Source: VFJZ01 sp038321545
GTDB lineage: Bacteria; Actinomycetota; Thermoleophilia; Gaiellales; F1-60-MAGs149
Assembly: GCA_038321545.1 (NCBI GenBank)
Contig: JBBQFB010000170.1
Span: 1-8,807, forward strand
DNA: 8,807 bases
Reading direction: 5' to 3'
The translations under genes and the position numbers were made by a program. Below the pieces are notes generated by a model, which saw nothing but the letters and a program-made list of their open reading frames with translations, was not told the origin of the DNA and searched no databases. Shown piece by piece: positions 1 through 6,471 of the stretch (positions are counted from its first letter, which is position 1; every line of letters starts with the position of its first letter).

Positions 1-197
1 GGTAACGACACGCCGCGAAGCTCGCATTGCTCGAACCGGAACCGCCGGACACCGGGCGGTGCGTCGACCGGGCCGGTGACGCGGACGAGCTCCCAGCTCG
101 CCGCGGCACCGGCGATCTCGGGTGCCGAGGCTGCTGCCAGACCGGACGGCGGCACCCGGTCGAGGCGGGGAGCACGGCGTTTCGGGCGTCCGGCCAC
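1..197 (-). CDS. Probable pentapeptide-repeat protein, 5' part only (runs off left edge)
   Basis: An open frame of 65 codons reads on the minus strand from a GTG at 195-197 to the window edge without a stop. The product begins with a basic, proline-rich stretch (AGRPKRRAPRLDRVPPSG), continues with an Ala-rich helix-like segment and a WELVRVTG strand, and ends at the edge with RFRFEQCELRGVSL. That last piece fits the start of a pentapeptide-repeat right-handed beta-helix, in which Leu/Phe and small residues recur every five positions. Third codon positions are about 78% G or C, as expected for a gene here. The start is uncertain: there is no good ribosome binding site before the GTG, and the frame stays open upstream through a TTG at 234-236. 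The function of such proteins is usually unknown. The call rests on a single visible repeat turn, so other beta-rich proteins are possible. Confidence 0.5.
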   Translation of the reverse strand, partial: MAGRPKRRAPRLDRVPPSGLAAASAPEIAGAAASWELVRVTGPVDAPPGVRRFRFEQCELRGVSL

Positions 198-275
198 GAT
201 GTGACGATAGCCAACCGCTCCGCGCGCCCCGGACAACGCGTTTCGAGCGCCCGGCCCGCGGGAACGACGGGGATC
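198..275. other. Divergent intergenic gap
   Basis: These 78 bases separate the probable minus-strand pentapeptide-repeat gene from the probable plus-strand small protein gene. If both calls are right, this stretch should carry both promoters. I see a TTGTCC-like hexamer on the minus strand near 231-236, but its only TATCGT-like partner is about 21 bases away, which is too far. No promoter is called. The gap would be shorter if the minus-strand gene starts at the upstream TTG. Confidence 0.35.
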
Positions 276-461
276 ATGAAGGCCGCCGACGCCCCCGACG
301 ACAAGCAACAGAAGCGGGCGCAGCAGCCCGCACCCCACGGCGCCGACGGCGGCAGCGGAACCGTCGGCGACGATACCGAAGCGCAGCGCCAGGCGGGCAG
401 CTACGCCCGCGACGCGGAACAGGATCCGAAGCTCGGCCGCGACCGCCAGGCAGCCGAGTAG
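276..461 (+). CDS. Small acidic, probably disordered hypothetical protein (61 aa)
   Basis: An ATG at 276-278 opens 61 codons ending in TAG at 459-461. The product is very hydrophilic, rich in Asp, Gln, Ala, Arg and Gly. It has no hydrophobic core, no Cys and no membrane segment, so it is probably intrinsically disordered; it begins MKAADAPDDKQQ and ends KLGRDRQAAE. GC by codon position is roughly 80/50/87%, the ordering of a real gene in a GC-rich genome and different from the opposite strand. The same frame is open upstream to about position 27, but that part is Cys- and Gly-rich and looks non-coding, so the ATG at 276 is preferred. The preceding ACGGGGATC is only a weak ribosome binding site. 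This is the only plus-strand gene in the window, convergent with the operon. I do not recognise the family and assign no function. Confidence 0.45.
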   Translation: MKAADAPDDKQQKRAQQPAPHGADGGSGTVGDDTEAQRQAGSYARDAEQDPKLGRDRQAAE

Positions 462-587
462 GTCACGCCGCGCGGGGCTGCTCGAGAGCAATCCGTCGCG
501 ATCCGGAAACTGCTCGACCTGCCCGCCACCTCCGTGCTGTCGGCCCTGCGAGCTTATGTCACGCGCGGGCGTCGTACCGTGGACGGC
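462..587. other. Convergent intergenic gap after the operon
   Basis: These 126 bases lie between the plus-strand small ORF and the stop of the last operon gene. I looked for an intrinsic terminator on both strands. Only very short hairpins appear, such as TGCT/AGCA arms around CGAG near 479-490 and CCGT/ACGG near 577-586, and none has a T-tract. Termination is either Rho-dependent or not recognisable by eye. Confidence 0.4.
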
Positions 588-1733
588 CTACGCGTCGCGG
601 GGCGCGGCGACGGTCGAGATCTGGCCATCGTGCTCGAACGCCTCGGCGAACCGCTCCACCTTATCCCAGTCGAGCGAAATGCCCAGGCCGGGCGTCATCG
701 GCACCGCGAGCTTGCCGGCCCGGAACACGAGCGGCGACTCGAGGATGTCGTCGACCAGCATCTGGTGGTGCGTCTGGTTGCCATCGGTCAGGTTGGGCAT
801 CGTCGCGCAGACGTGGAGGCCCGCGATGGCACCGACGCCGCACTCGCCGACGGCGTGACGGTTGATCGGCAGACCCGCCGCCTCGGCCAAGATCGCCGCC
901 TTCTTCATCGCCAGCAGGCCGCCCGCCTGGTGGGGGCCGGTCACGATCAGGTCGGCGGCCTCGTGGCGGATCACCTCGAGCACGTCCTGCACGGTAAAGG
1001 CCGACTGGTTCGCGGCGATCGCGATCGGGCTGCGCGCGCGGACGGCGGCGAGCCCCGCGAAGTCGCGCGCCGTGGTCGGCTGCTCCAGGAAGTCGATGCC
1101 GTACGGCGCGAGGCGGTGCGCCATCGAGACCGCCCGGCCGGGAGCCCAAGCCTCGTTCGCGTCGACGCGCAGCTTCGGCACGGGGCCGACCGCCTCGCGA
1201 ACGGCGGCGACGGCCTCGAGATCCTCGAAGTCGCCGATCCCGATCTTGATGTAGAGCACGCCGTAGCCGTCGGCGACGGCCTGCCGCGCCTCGGCGGCCA
1301 TCCGCGCCGGATCGTCGCGCTGCACGTACCAGAAGAAGTCGATCTCCTTGTGGACGCGCCCGCCAAGCAGGTTGCACACCGGCTGGCCCGCGGACTGCCC
1401 GATGATGTCCCAGAGCGCGATGTCGATGCCGGCGATCGCCTGGTTCGCGAACGGCCGCACGTTGCGCCACTTGCCGCTCTCCATCAGGTCCTGCACGATC
1501 GGCTCGAGGTCGAACGGCTCGCGTCCGATCACGTACGGCGCCATCGTCTCGATCGCCTCGGCCACAGCGCGGGCCGACCGGTCGCCGTTCGCCTCGCCGA
1601 TGCCCCGCAGCCCCTCGTCGGTGTCGATCACGACCAGCACCGTCGTGATGCCGCGCGCCGCGCCGGCGCTCCACTCGTCGGGGCGGCGGAACGGGATCGA
1701 CAGCAGGCGCGTCGAGATTCCGGTCACCTTCAT
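588..1733 (-). CDS. Mandelate racemase/muconate lactonizing enzyme-family protein (381 aa)
   Basis: This is an enolase-superfamily acid-sugar dehydratase, racemase or cycloisomerase by family; the exact reaction is not determinable. The length is typical. An N-terminal capping domain (about 1-125, with GIGEANG at 44-50 and AIAGIDIALWDI at 99-110) precedes a TIM barrel. In the barrel, Asp191 (RVDANEAW) and Glu217 (FLEQP) match the first two Mg2+ ligands. The third ligand, usually Asp or Glu, falls at Asn242 in IAANQS. The usual KxK on strand 2 reads Tyr161-Ile-Lys163. His293 (LPINRH) aligns with the catalytic His of mandelate racemase, but its Asp partner is not evident. The ATG overlaps the C45 gene stop by 4 nt and has a GGAG 7 nt upstream. 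It is the last gene of the operon. The residue assignments come from alignment by eye. Confidence 0.9.
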   Translation of the reverse strand: MKVTGISTRLLSIPFRRPDEWSAGAARGITTVLVVIDTDEGLRGIGEANGDRSARAVAEAIETMAPYVIGREPFDLEPIVQDLMESGKWRNVRPFANQAIAGIDIALWDIIGQSAGQPVCNLLGGRVHKEIDFFWYVQRDDPARMAAEARQAVADGYGVLYIKIGIGDFEDLEAVAAVREAVGPVPKLRVDANEAWAPGRAVSMAHRLAPYGIDFLEQPTTARDFAGLAAVRARSPIAIAANQSAFTVQDVLEVIRHEAADLIVTGPHQAGGLLAMKKAAILAEAAGLPINRHAVGECGVGAIAGLHVCATMPNLTDGNQTHHQMLVDDILESPLVFRAGKLAVPMTPGLGISLDWDKVERFAEAFEHDGQISTVAAPRDA

Positions 1734-2809
1734 GCCGGCGCTCCAACTTCGAGGTTGTATTGGCGGAACGGCTCGGCCAGGCTCGCGCCGGCCACCATCA
1801 GCGATCCGTCGCGAGGCGTGTAGACCGCTGTGTGCACGGAGTAGATGCCGGCCAGGTCGTGCTGGTGGATCGGCGGCGTCCGGAGCGTCCTTACCAGCTC
1901 TGCCCGCGTCGTTGGGGCGGCGTCGCCGAGGGCGTCGAAGGCGGCACAGCGGATGTCGTTCGACTCGTTCAGGCCGTCCAGCGGCATCTCGACGATGACC
2001 TCCTGGATCTCGTCGGCAACGAACCGATTGACGGCCCACGCGTACCGGTTGCGGCCGCGCACGGCGGTGCGGTCGTGCACCTTCTCGACGATCGCCGTGT
2101 CACCGTCGGTGTCGGCCAGCACGTACACCAGCCCGTAACCCGAGCCAGGCACCTCGGTCAGCACCTCGATCGCCTCGGCGACCGTCCGGGCGCGCTCCAG
2201 CACCAGCCGCGGCAGCACGCAGCCGGCCAGGCCGGGGCCTTGAGCCAGCATGCCCGGGCCGGCGGTCTGGACCATCGCCAGCCCGTGCTCGTTCATGCCG
2301 GAGTCGGTCCACAGGGTGCCGGGCCAGATCACGTTGATGTACCGCGACAGGCCATCCTCGCGCGCGTCGACCCGCTGCACGTAGTACCACTGCTCGTGGT
2401 GCGCCTCGGCATCGCCGTTCTTGCCGCACACGGCCCCGAGCTCGGGGTCGTGCAGGGCAATTGCCGAACACATCGGCCGGTACATGCCCTCGATCGAGTC
2501 CACGCCGGGAACGCCGTCGGCGCCGACGATCAGGTTGAGCCGCGCGACGTCCTCGAACGAGACGCCGCTGCCGACCGCAATCCCGACCATCTCGGCCAGC
2601 TGGTGCCCGCCGCCGAGCCGCTCCAGCGACGCGACCTCGCGCTCGAGACGGCGGGCGATGGCCGGGTCGTCGCGCCACTCCGGCGGGCAGATGTCGTCGA
2701 CCAGCGCACGCACCTGCGGCGCCAGCGCGCGGCCGTGCTCGACGCCGCGGTCGAATGCCCGGCCGGACTGGTCGAGGAAGCGGGTTGCCGGGTCGTACGT
2801 GGTGCTCAT
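1730..2809 (-). CDS. C45-type autoproteolytic acyltransferase/hydrolase, Ntn-hydrolase fold (359 aa)
   Basis: The protein resembles the penicillin acyltransferase (acyl-CoA:6-APA acyltransferase) family. Members are made as precursors that cut themselves before a Cys, which then becomes the N-terminal nucleophile and cleaves or forms an amide bond. The best nucleophile candidate is Cys114 (RPMCSAIALHD), giving a 113-residue propeptide, close to the fungal enzyme, which cuts before Cys103. Further family-like features are GKNGD at 129-133 (Asn131, Asp133), GMNEHGLAMV at 171-180 and SVHTAVYTPRDGSLMVAG at 324-341. There is no signal peptide or membrane segment, so it should act in the cytoplasm on imported material. 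The ATG overlaps the amidohydrolase stop by 4 nt with GAGGAG about 8 nt upstream, and its own stop overlaps the next ATG. The substrate is unknown. The residue before Cys114 is Met, not the Gly of the fungal enzyme. Confidence 0.82.
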   Translation of the reverse strand: MSTTYDPATRFLDQSGRAFDRGVEHGRALAPQVRALVDDICPPEWRDDPAIARRLEREVASLERLGGGHQLAEMVGIAVGSGVSFEDVARLNLIVGADGVPGVDSIEGMYRPMCSAIALHDPELGAVCGKNGDAEAHHEQWYYVQRVDAREDGLSRYINVIWPGTLWTDSGMNEHGLAMVQTAGPGMLAQGPGLAGCVLPRLVLERARTVAEAIEVLTEVPGSGYGLVYVLADTDGDTAIVEKVHDRTAVRGRNRYAWAVNRFVADEIQEVIVEMPLDGLNESNDIRCAAFDALGDAAPTTRAELVRTLRTPPIHQHDLAGIYSVHTAVYTPRDGSLMVAGASLAEPFRQYNLEVGAPA

Positions 2810-3660
2810 GTGCTCATCTCCTCGAGCGGTGTGGACGCATCCGGCGCGGGGATGCGCCAGAGCCGGCGGGCCGAACCGTCCCCGATCAGCTTGCGGGCAT
2901 CGTCGTCGACGAATGGCAGCTCGGCGAGCCAGCGGACACCATCGACGTAGGAGGTGGCGCGGTACACGTGCGGGAAGTCGGTGCCGTAGATCACCCGCTC
3001 CGGACCGAAGGCCTCGACGGCCGCTCCGTACAGCGGCCACAGGTCTCGGAACGGCCACGCCAGCTTCGAGTCCAACCCGACGGCGAGCAGCTTGAACCAG
3101 ATGCCGGGCTGCACGGCGAGCTCGTGGACGGCATCGATGGCGGTGGAATCGGCGAACGCCTCGGGACCGAGATAGTCGACGACGATCGTGAGGTCGGAGT
3201 GGCGGGCGGCCAGTTCGGCGACGGCGCTCGCGTGGCGCGGCCGCATCTGCGTCGAGAGGCTCGCGCCAAGGCGCACGGCCTCGGCGAACATCGGCTCGAG
3301 GCGCGGCTCGAGCAGCCACGAGACGTCGGTCTCGTTGATCAGGTTGATCCGGAACCCTCGGCAGCCGGCCGCGCACCAGCGACGAAGGTGGGCCGGAGCG
3401 TCGGGATCGGACGGATCCACCAGACACACGCCGACGAACCGGTCGGGCGCCCCCCGGACGCAATCGCACAGGTAGCTGTTGTCCCATCCGTAGACGCTCG
3501 GCTGCACGAGAATTGCGACGTCGACGCCGGCGGCGTCCATCTCTTCGAGCAGCTGCTCGGCGGTGGCCGGCGTCGTCGGGATCGGCACGTGGGACAGCGT
3601 TGGCTGCCACGGGTACCGCTCCGCGTCGAGCGTCCAGACGTGGGTGTGGGCGTCGATCAT
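2806..3660 (-). CDS. Amidohydrolase-2 (COG3618-like) family protein, lactonase-like (284 aa)
   Basis: This is a TIM-barrel hydrolase of the amidohydrolase-2 family, whose characterised members include sugar lactonases (fuconolactonase type) and 2-pyrone-4,6-dicarboxylate lactonase. The N-terminus IDAHTHVWTLDAERYPWQP carries His5-x-His7 and the YPW typical of this branch. IYGTDFPH at 224-231 carries the strand-8 Asp228, and RRLW near 265-268 is the usual C-terminal helix. The strand-5 motif, normally DHxG, reads VVDYLG, so Tyr163 stands where His is expected. Lactone hydrolysis after the neighbouring dehydrogenase is the most natural role, but that is inference from context. The ATG overlaps the upstream stop by 4 nt, with AAGGA 6 nt before it. 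There is no signal peptide. A decarboxylase of the same superfamily is the main alternative. Confidence 0.87.
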   Translation of the reverse strand: MIDAHTHVWTLDAERYPWQPTLSHVPIPTTPATAEQLLEEMDAAGVDVAILVQPSVYGWDNSYLCDCVRGAPDRFVGVCLVDPSDPDAPAHLRRWCAAGCRGFRINLINETDVSWLLEPRLEPMFAEAVRLGASLSTQMRPRHASAVAELAARHSDLTIVVDYLGPEAFADSTAIDAVHELAVQPGIWFKLLAVGLDSKLAWPFRDLWPLYGAAVEAFGPERVIYGTDFPHVYRATSYVDGVRWLAELPFVDDDARKLIGDGSARRLWRIPAPDASTPLEEMST

Positions 3661-4742
3661 GCAGGTTCCTTGGTCGTCGGTTCGAGGTAGGTGAGACGGC
3701 GTCGCTCGTCGCCGGCCAGCGGGAGCTGCACCGGTCGTCCCTCGGCGATCGACCGGTAGCCGGCCTGGGCCAGCTCGGTCGCCGCAACGCCGTCGGCGAG
3801 GGTGATGGGAGCGGGCGCGACGCCGAGGCAGGCGTCGCGGAAGCCGGCCAGCAGGGCGTGCAGCGCCTCGGCCTCGCCGGCGCCGATGCCGCCGGCCCTG
3901 ATCCACGCGAGCGGTGACCACTGGTCGCCGGGCGCCCAGCGGAGCTCGTCGCTGCCGCCATCCAGCCGGCGCCAGGCGACGCACGCGTCGTAGAGGTCGA
4001 ACCAGAGCGTGCCCTCGGTGCCCGTGACGATGCCGCGGTACTGCATCGTCGGATCGGTCATGCAGCTCCAGATCTGTCCGACGGCGCCCGACGCGAACCG
4101 CACCTGCGAGACGACCAGGTCGCCATAGTCGAGCGGTTCCGGAGCGATCCGGCGGGGCGCGGCGTGGGACGAGATCTCGACGATGTCGCCCGCAATCCAG
4201 CGGGCCAGATCGAACTCGTGGCACGTCGACTGGTAGAGCATCCCGCCGACGCGCGTGCGCTGCTGCAGCCACGGCTTCGAACGGACGAGCAGGTCGCGGC
4301 GCTCGATCTGCACCGCGAGCGGCTCGCCGACGCAGCCAGCGGCCACCGCGTCGCGGACGGCGATCAGCGGCGCGTAGTACCGCATCAGGTGGTCAGGCAT
4401 CACGACGCAGCGCGAGCGCTCCGCAGCGACCACCAGCGGATCGAGCTCGGCGACCGTCAGCGCGACCGGCTTCTCGAGCAGCACGTGTCGGCCGGCCTCG
4501 ACGGCCTCGAGCGCGAGGGGCACGTGCAGGTCGTTCGGCGACACGACCAGCACGGCGGTGACGGCAGGGTCGGCCAGGGCGGTCTCGAGCCGCGCCACGC
4601 GCTCCGCTCCCGGGACGGGGTCCCCGTCGGCGGGGTCGACGACGTAGTGCAGCGTCATGCCCGGCACGCGCGCGAGCTCGGCCGCGATCAGTCTGCCCCA
4701 CGACCCGGCGCCGGCGAGCACGCATCCGACACTGGCAGTCAT
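3657..4742 (-). CDS. Gfo/Idh/MocA-family NAD(P)-dependent oxidoreductase (361 aa)
   Basis: This is a sugar- or cyclitol-type dehydrogenase. An N-terminal Rossmann fold (1 to about 120) opens with VLAGAGSWGR (8-17, GxGxxG), continues with SPNDLH (68-73), and has the diagnostic EKP at 90-92 with catalytic-type Lys91. The C-terminal alpha/beta substrate domain contains GGMLYQSTCHEFDLARWIAGD-like sequence at 166-186, with conserved His175. Family members usually have Asp four residues before this His; here it is Gln171. Length is normal. The ATG overlaps the preceding dehydrogenase stop by 4 nt, with GGAGG 4 nt upstream. The downstream lactonase-like hydrolase suggests that this enzyme makes a lactone, but members also act as reductases, epimerases and dehydratases. 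The specific substrate cannot be read from the sequence. Confidence 0.92.
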   Translation of the reverse strand: MTASVGCVLAGAGSWGRLIAAELARVPGMTLHYVVDPADGDPVPGAERVARLETALADPAVTAVLVVSPNDLHVPLALEAVEAGRHVLLEKPVALTVAELDPLVVAAERSRCVVMPDHLMRYYAPLIAVRDAVAAGCVGEPLAVQIERRDLLVRSKPWLQQRTRVGGMLYQSTCHEFDLARWIAGDIVEISSHAAPRRIAPEPLDYGDLVVSQVRFASGAVGQIWSCMTDPTMQYRGIVTGTEGTLWFDLYDACVAWRRLDGGSDELRWAPGDQWSPLAWIRAGGIGAGEAEALHALLAGFRDACLGVAPAPITLADGVAATELAQAGYRSIAEGRPVQLPLAGDERRRLTYLEPTTKEPA

Positions 4743-5632
4743 ACGGCCTCCGGCGTACGGGCGTTGAGCCGCTCCAGCACCAGCGTCAGGGCCGAGTGGT
4801 CGAGGTCGCCCCCACCCTGGGCGCGGAGGGCGCCGAACAGCTCGCGCACCAACGCGGTCATCGGCAGCGCCAGCCGCTCCTCGCGCCCCACGTCGAGCGC
4901 GATCGAGAGGTCCTTGTGCTGCAGGTCGACGCGGAACCCGGCCTCGAAGGTGCGGTCGATCATCCGCTGCCCATGCACATCGAGCACCTTCGACTGCGCG
5001 AAGCCGCCCAGCAGTGCGTCGCGGACGCGGTCGGGATCGACGCCCAGCGCCTGCACCATCAGGAGCGCCTCGGCGACCAGGGCGATCGTGCCTCCCACCA
5101 GGATCTGGTTGGCCGCCTTGGCGATCTGGCCGGCGCCGACCGGACCGACATGCGTGATCTGCGAGCCGAGGATCGACAGCACGGGACGAGCGCGGTCGAT
5201 GTCGAGCGCGGCGCCGCCGGCCAGCACGGTCAGCGTCCCGCCGACCGCCGCCCTGACACCGCCGCTGACCGGTGCGTCGATGAACGCGACGCCCCGGGCG
5301 TGCGCCATCGTGGCGGTGGAGCGCGCGACGAGCGGCGAGATGGTGCTCATGTCGATCCACAGCGCGCCGGGACGCAGCCCGTCGAGCAGCGCCGACGCGA
5401 CGTGCTCGACGTCGGGGGTGTCGGGGAGCATCGTGATCGCGATGCCGGCCTCGCGCGCGGCGGCTCCCGGCGACGCGGCGCCCCGCGCACCGCCGGCGAC
5501 GAGATCGGCCACGGCGCCCTTGCTGCGGTTGGCGACGGTCACGTGGAGGCCGGCGGCGACCAGGTTCTGTGCCATCGGCCTCCCCATCGCGCCGAGGCCG
5601 ACGAAGGCCACCCGCTCGGTGTCTGTCGTCAC
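4739..5632 (-). CDS. NAD(P)-dependent beta-hydroxyacid dehydrogenase, tartronate-semialdehyde-reductase-like (297 aa)
   Basis: This belongs to the 3-hydroxyisobutyrate/6-phosphogluconate dehydrogenase-type family, cytoplasmic and usually tetrameric. VAFVGLGAMGRPMAQNL (8-24) is the dinucleotide-binding loop, and Asn35-Arg36 after strand 2 suggests NADP(H). IDAPVSGG at 118-125 is the substrate-binding motif. GQIAKAANQILVGG at 168-181 carries catalytic Lys172 and Asn175. The C-terminal half (VLDVHGQRMIDRTFEAGFR, then LQHKDLSIALD, later LDHSAL) closely resembles bacterial 2-hydroxy-3-oxopropionate reductases (GarR/GlxR). That enzyme reduces tartronate semialdehyde to D-glycerate, which would suit the end of an acid-sugar pathway; 3-hydroxyisobutyrate dehydrogenase is the alternative. 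The start is a GTG at 5630-5632 that overlaps the permease stop by 4 nt; an in-frame extension upstream exists but reads as the shadow of the permease gene. Confidence 0.92.
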   Translation of the reverse strand: MTTDTERVAFVGLGAMGRPMAQNLVAAGLHVTVANRSKGAVADLVAGGARGAASPGAAAREAGIAITMLPDTPDVEHVASALLDGLRPGALWIDMSTISPLVARSTATMAHARGVAFIDAPVSGGVRAAVGGTLTVLAGGAALDIDRARPVLSILGSQITHVGPVGAGQIAKAANQILVGGTIALVAEALLMVQALGVDPDRVRDALLGGFAQSKVLDVHGQRMIDRTFEAGFRVDLQHKDLSIALDVGREERLALPMTALVRELFGALRAQGGGDLDHSALTLVLERLNARTPEAV

Positions 5633-6471
5633 TCCTTGACTCCTCCCTGCGTCAGCCCGGCGATGAGCTGGCGCTGACCGAGCGCGAACGCGACGAGCAC
5701 CGGGATGCTGGCCATCACGATCACCGCCGCGACCACCTCGTATGGCGTGCCCGCCCGCGAGCGCGTGCTCGCGATCGCGAGCGGGAGCGTCGCCTGGCCG
5801 GTCTCGCGGATCAGCGTCAGCGCGAGCGGAAACTCGTTCCAGAACGTGAGGAAGAGGAACAACGCGCAGGTGCCGAGCGCCGGCCGTGAGATCGGCAACA
5901 CGATGCTCCACAGCGTCCGCAGCCGCCCCGCTCCATCGACGCGTGCGGCGTCCAGCAGGGCCGGTGCGATGGCGCGGAAGAACACCGTCAGGATCAGCGT
6001 GGGCAGCGCAAGCCCGAACGCGATGTACGGCAGGATCAGGCTCGGCCGACCGGAGATGCCGAGCGCGCGGACGGTGATGAACTCGGGCACCACCATGATC
6101 GACGTCGGCACGGTCAGGCCGAGGCAGACCGTCAGGAAGGCCACCTTCCGGCCGGGAAACGGGATCGTCGCGAAGGCGTAGGCGGCGAGCGTGGCGAGCG
6201 TCAGCGCGCCGAGCACCGTCGCGCCGGTGGCCACGGCGCTGTTCAGGAACACGCGTGGCAGCGCCACGACGAACTCGGCCATGAAGTCGAACGCACGCGG
6301 ATAGTTGTCGAACGTCGGGTCGGCCGGCAGCACATACAGCAGCCGGTCGCTCGCCGCCGTCCCGCGCGACAGCGAGAGGCCGAGGATGAACAGCAGCGGG
6401 ATCGCGACGATGATCGCCCACGTCCAGAGCAGCGCATGCAGGGCTGTGCCGAACCACGACCGCTGCGTCAT
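5629..6471 (-). CDS. ABC transporter permease, CUT1 MalG-like (280 aa)
   Basis: This is the second inner-membrane subunit of a sugar-type ABC importer. It has the MalG layout of six predicted membrane helices: about 15-35, 75-100, 110-135, 145-165, 195-215 and 245-265. The loop that docks the ATPase (EAA motif) reads ALLDAARVDGAGRLRT from 171, followed by IVLPISRPAL at 190-199, which matches the family EAA---G---------LP pattern. The C-terminus GLTQGGVKE is the usual MalG-type ending. The ATG overlaps the stop of the first permease by 4 nt. The upstream sequence has no strong ribosome binding site, so translation probably depends on coupling. It pairs with the adjacent permease to form the pore. 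Substrate cannot be predicted beyond carbohydrate-like. Confidence 0.95.
   Translation of the reverse strand: MTQRSWFGTALHALLWTWAIIVAIPLLFILGLSLSRGTAASDRLLYVLPADPTFDNYPRAFDFMAEFVVALPRVFLNSAVATGATVLGALTLATLAAYAFATIPFPGRKVAFLTVCLGLTVPTSIMVVPEFITVRALGISGRPSLILPYIAFGLALPTLILTVFFRAIAPALLDAARVDGAGRLRTLWSIVLPISRPALGTCALFLFLTFWNEFPLALTLIRETGQATLPLAIASTRSRAGTPYEVVAAVIVMASIPVLVAFALGQRQLIAGLTQGGVKE
5640..5647 (-). promoter_or_regulatory. Ribosome binding site deciding the GTG start of the dehydrogenase
   Basis: On the minus strand GGGAGGAG lies 7 nt before the GTG at 5630-5632, inside the last codons of the permease gene. It is one of the strongest Shine-Dalgarno matches in the window and fixes the non-ATG start, whose product then begins with a short lead-in to the Rossmann strand VAFVG. 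Confidence 0.7.

Noticed and set aside
27..275. Plus-strand extension of the small ORF back to position 27
   Set aside because: The translated stretch is Cys-, Gly- and Arg-rich without coding-type composition, and it opposes the better minus-strand frame of the probable pentapeptide-repeat gene.
462..587. Intrinsic terminator after the operon
   Set aside because: Only stems of about four base pairs are visible, with no following T-tract on either strand.
534..1823. Long plus-strand open frame opposite the enolase-superfamily gene
   Set aside because: It is an antisense shadow of a well-conserved gene in GC-rich DNA. Its product is rich in Arg, Asp, His and Val with no recognisable domain.
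1760..2950. Long plus-strand open frame opposite the C45 gene
   Set aside because: It is an antisense shadow. The minus-strand product shows clear family motifs and the plus-strand product shows none.
3157..3189. Amidohydrolase as a pseudogene because of the missing His
   Set aside because: The frame is intact, length is normal, the other active-site motifs are kept and both junction overlaps are preserved, so it is annotated as a functional gene with an atypical residue.
4743..5360. Longer in-frame start for the Gfo/Idh/MocA gene
   Set aside because: The upstream part reads as an Arg/Gly-rich shadow of the beta-hydroxyacid dehydrogenase gene. The ATG at 4740-4742 has a GGAGG and starts just before the Rossmann motif.
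4164..5639. Plus-strand open frame of 491 codons opposite both dehydrogenases
   Set aside because: It spans two genes in antisense and its product is a low-complexity Ser/Ala/Arg/Thr-rich sequence, typical of shadow frames.
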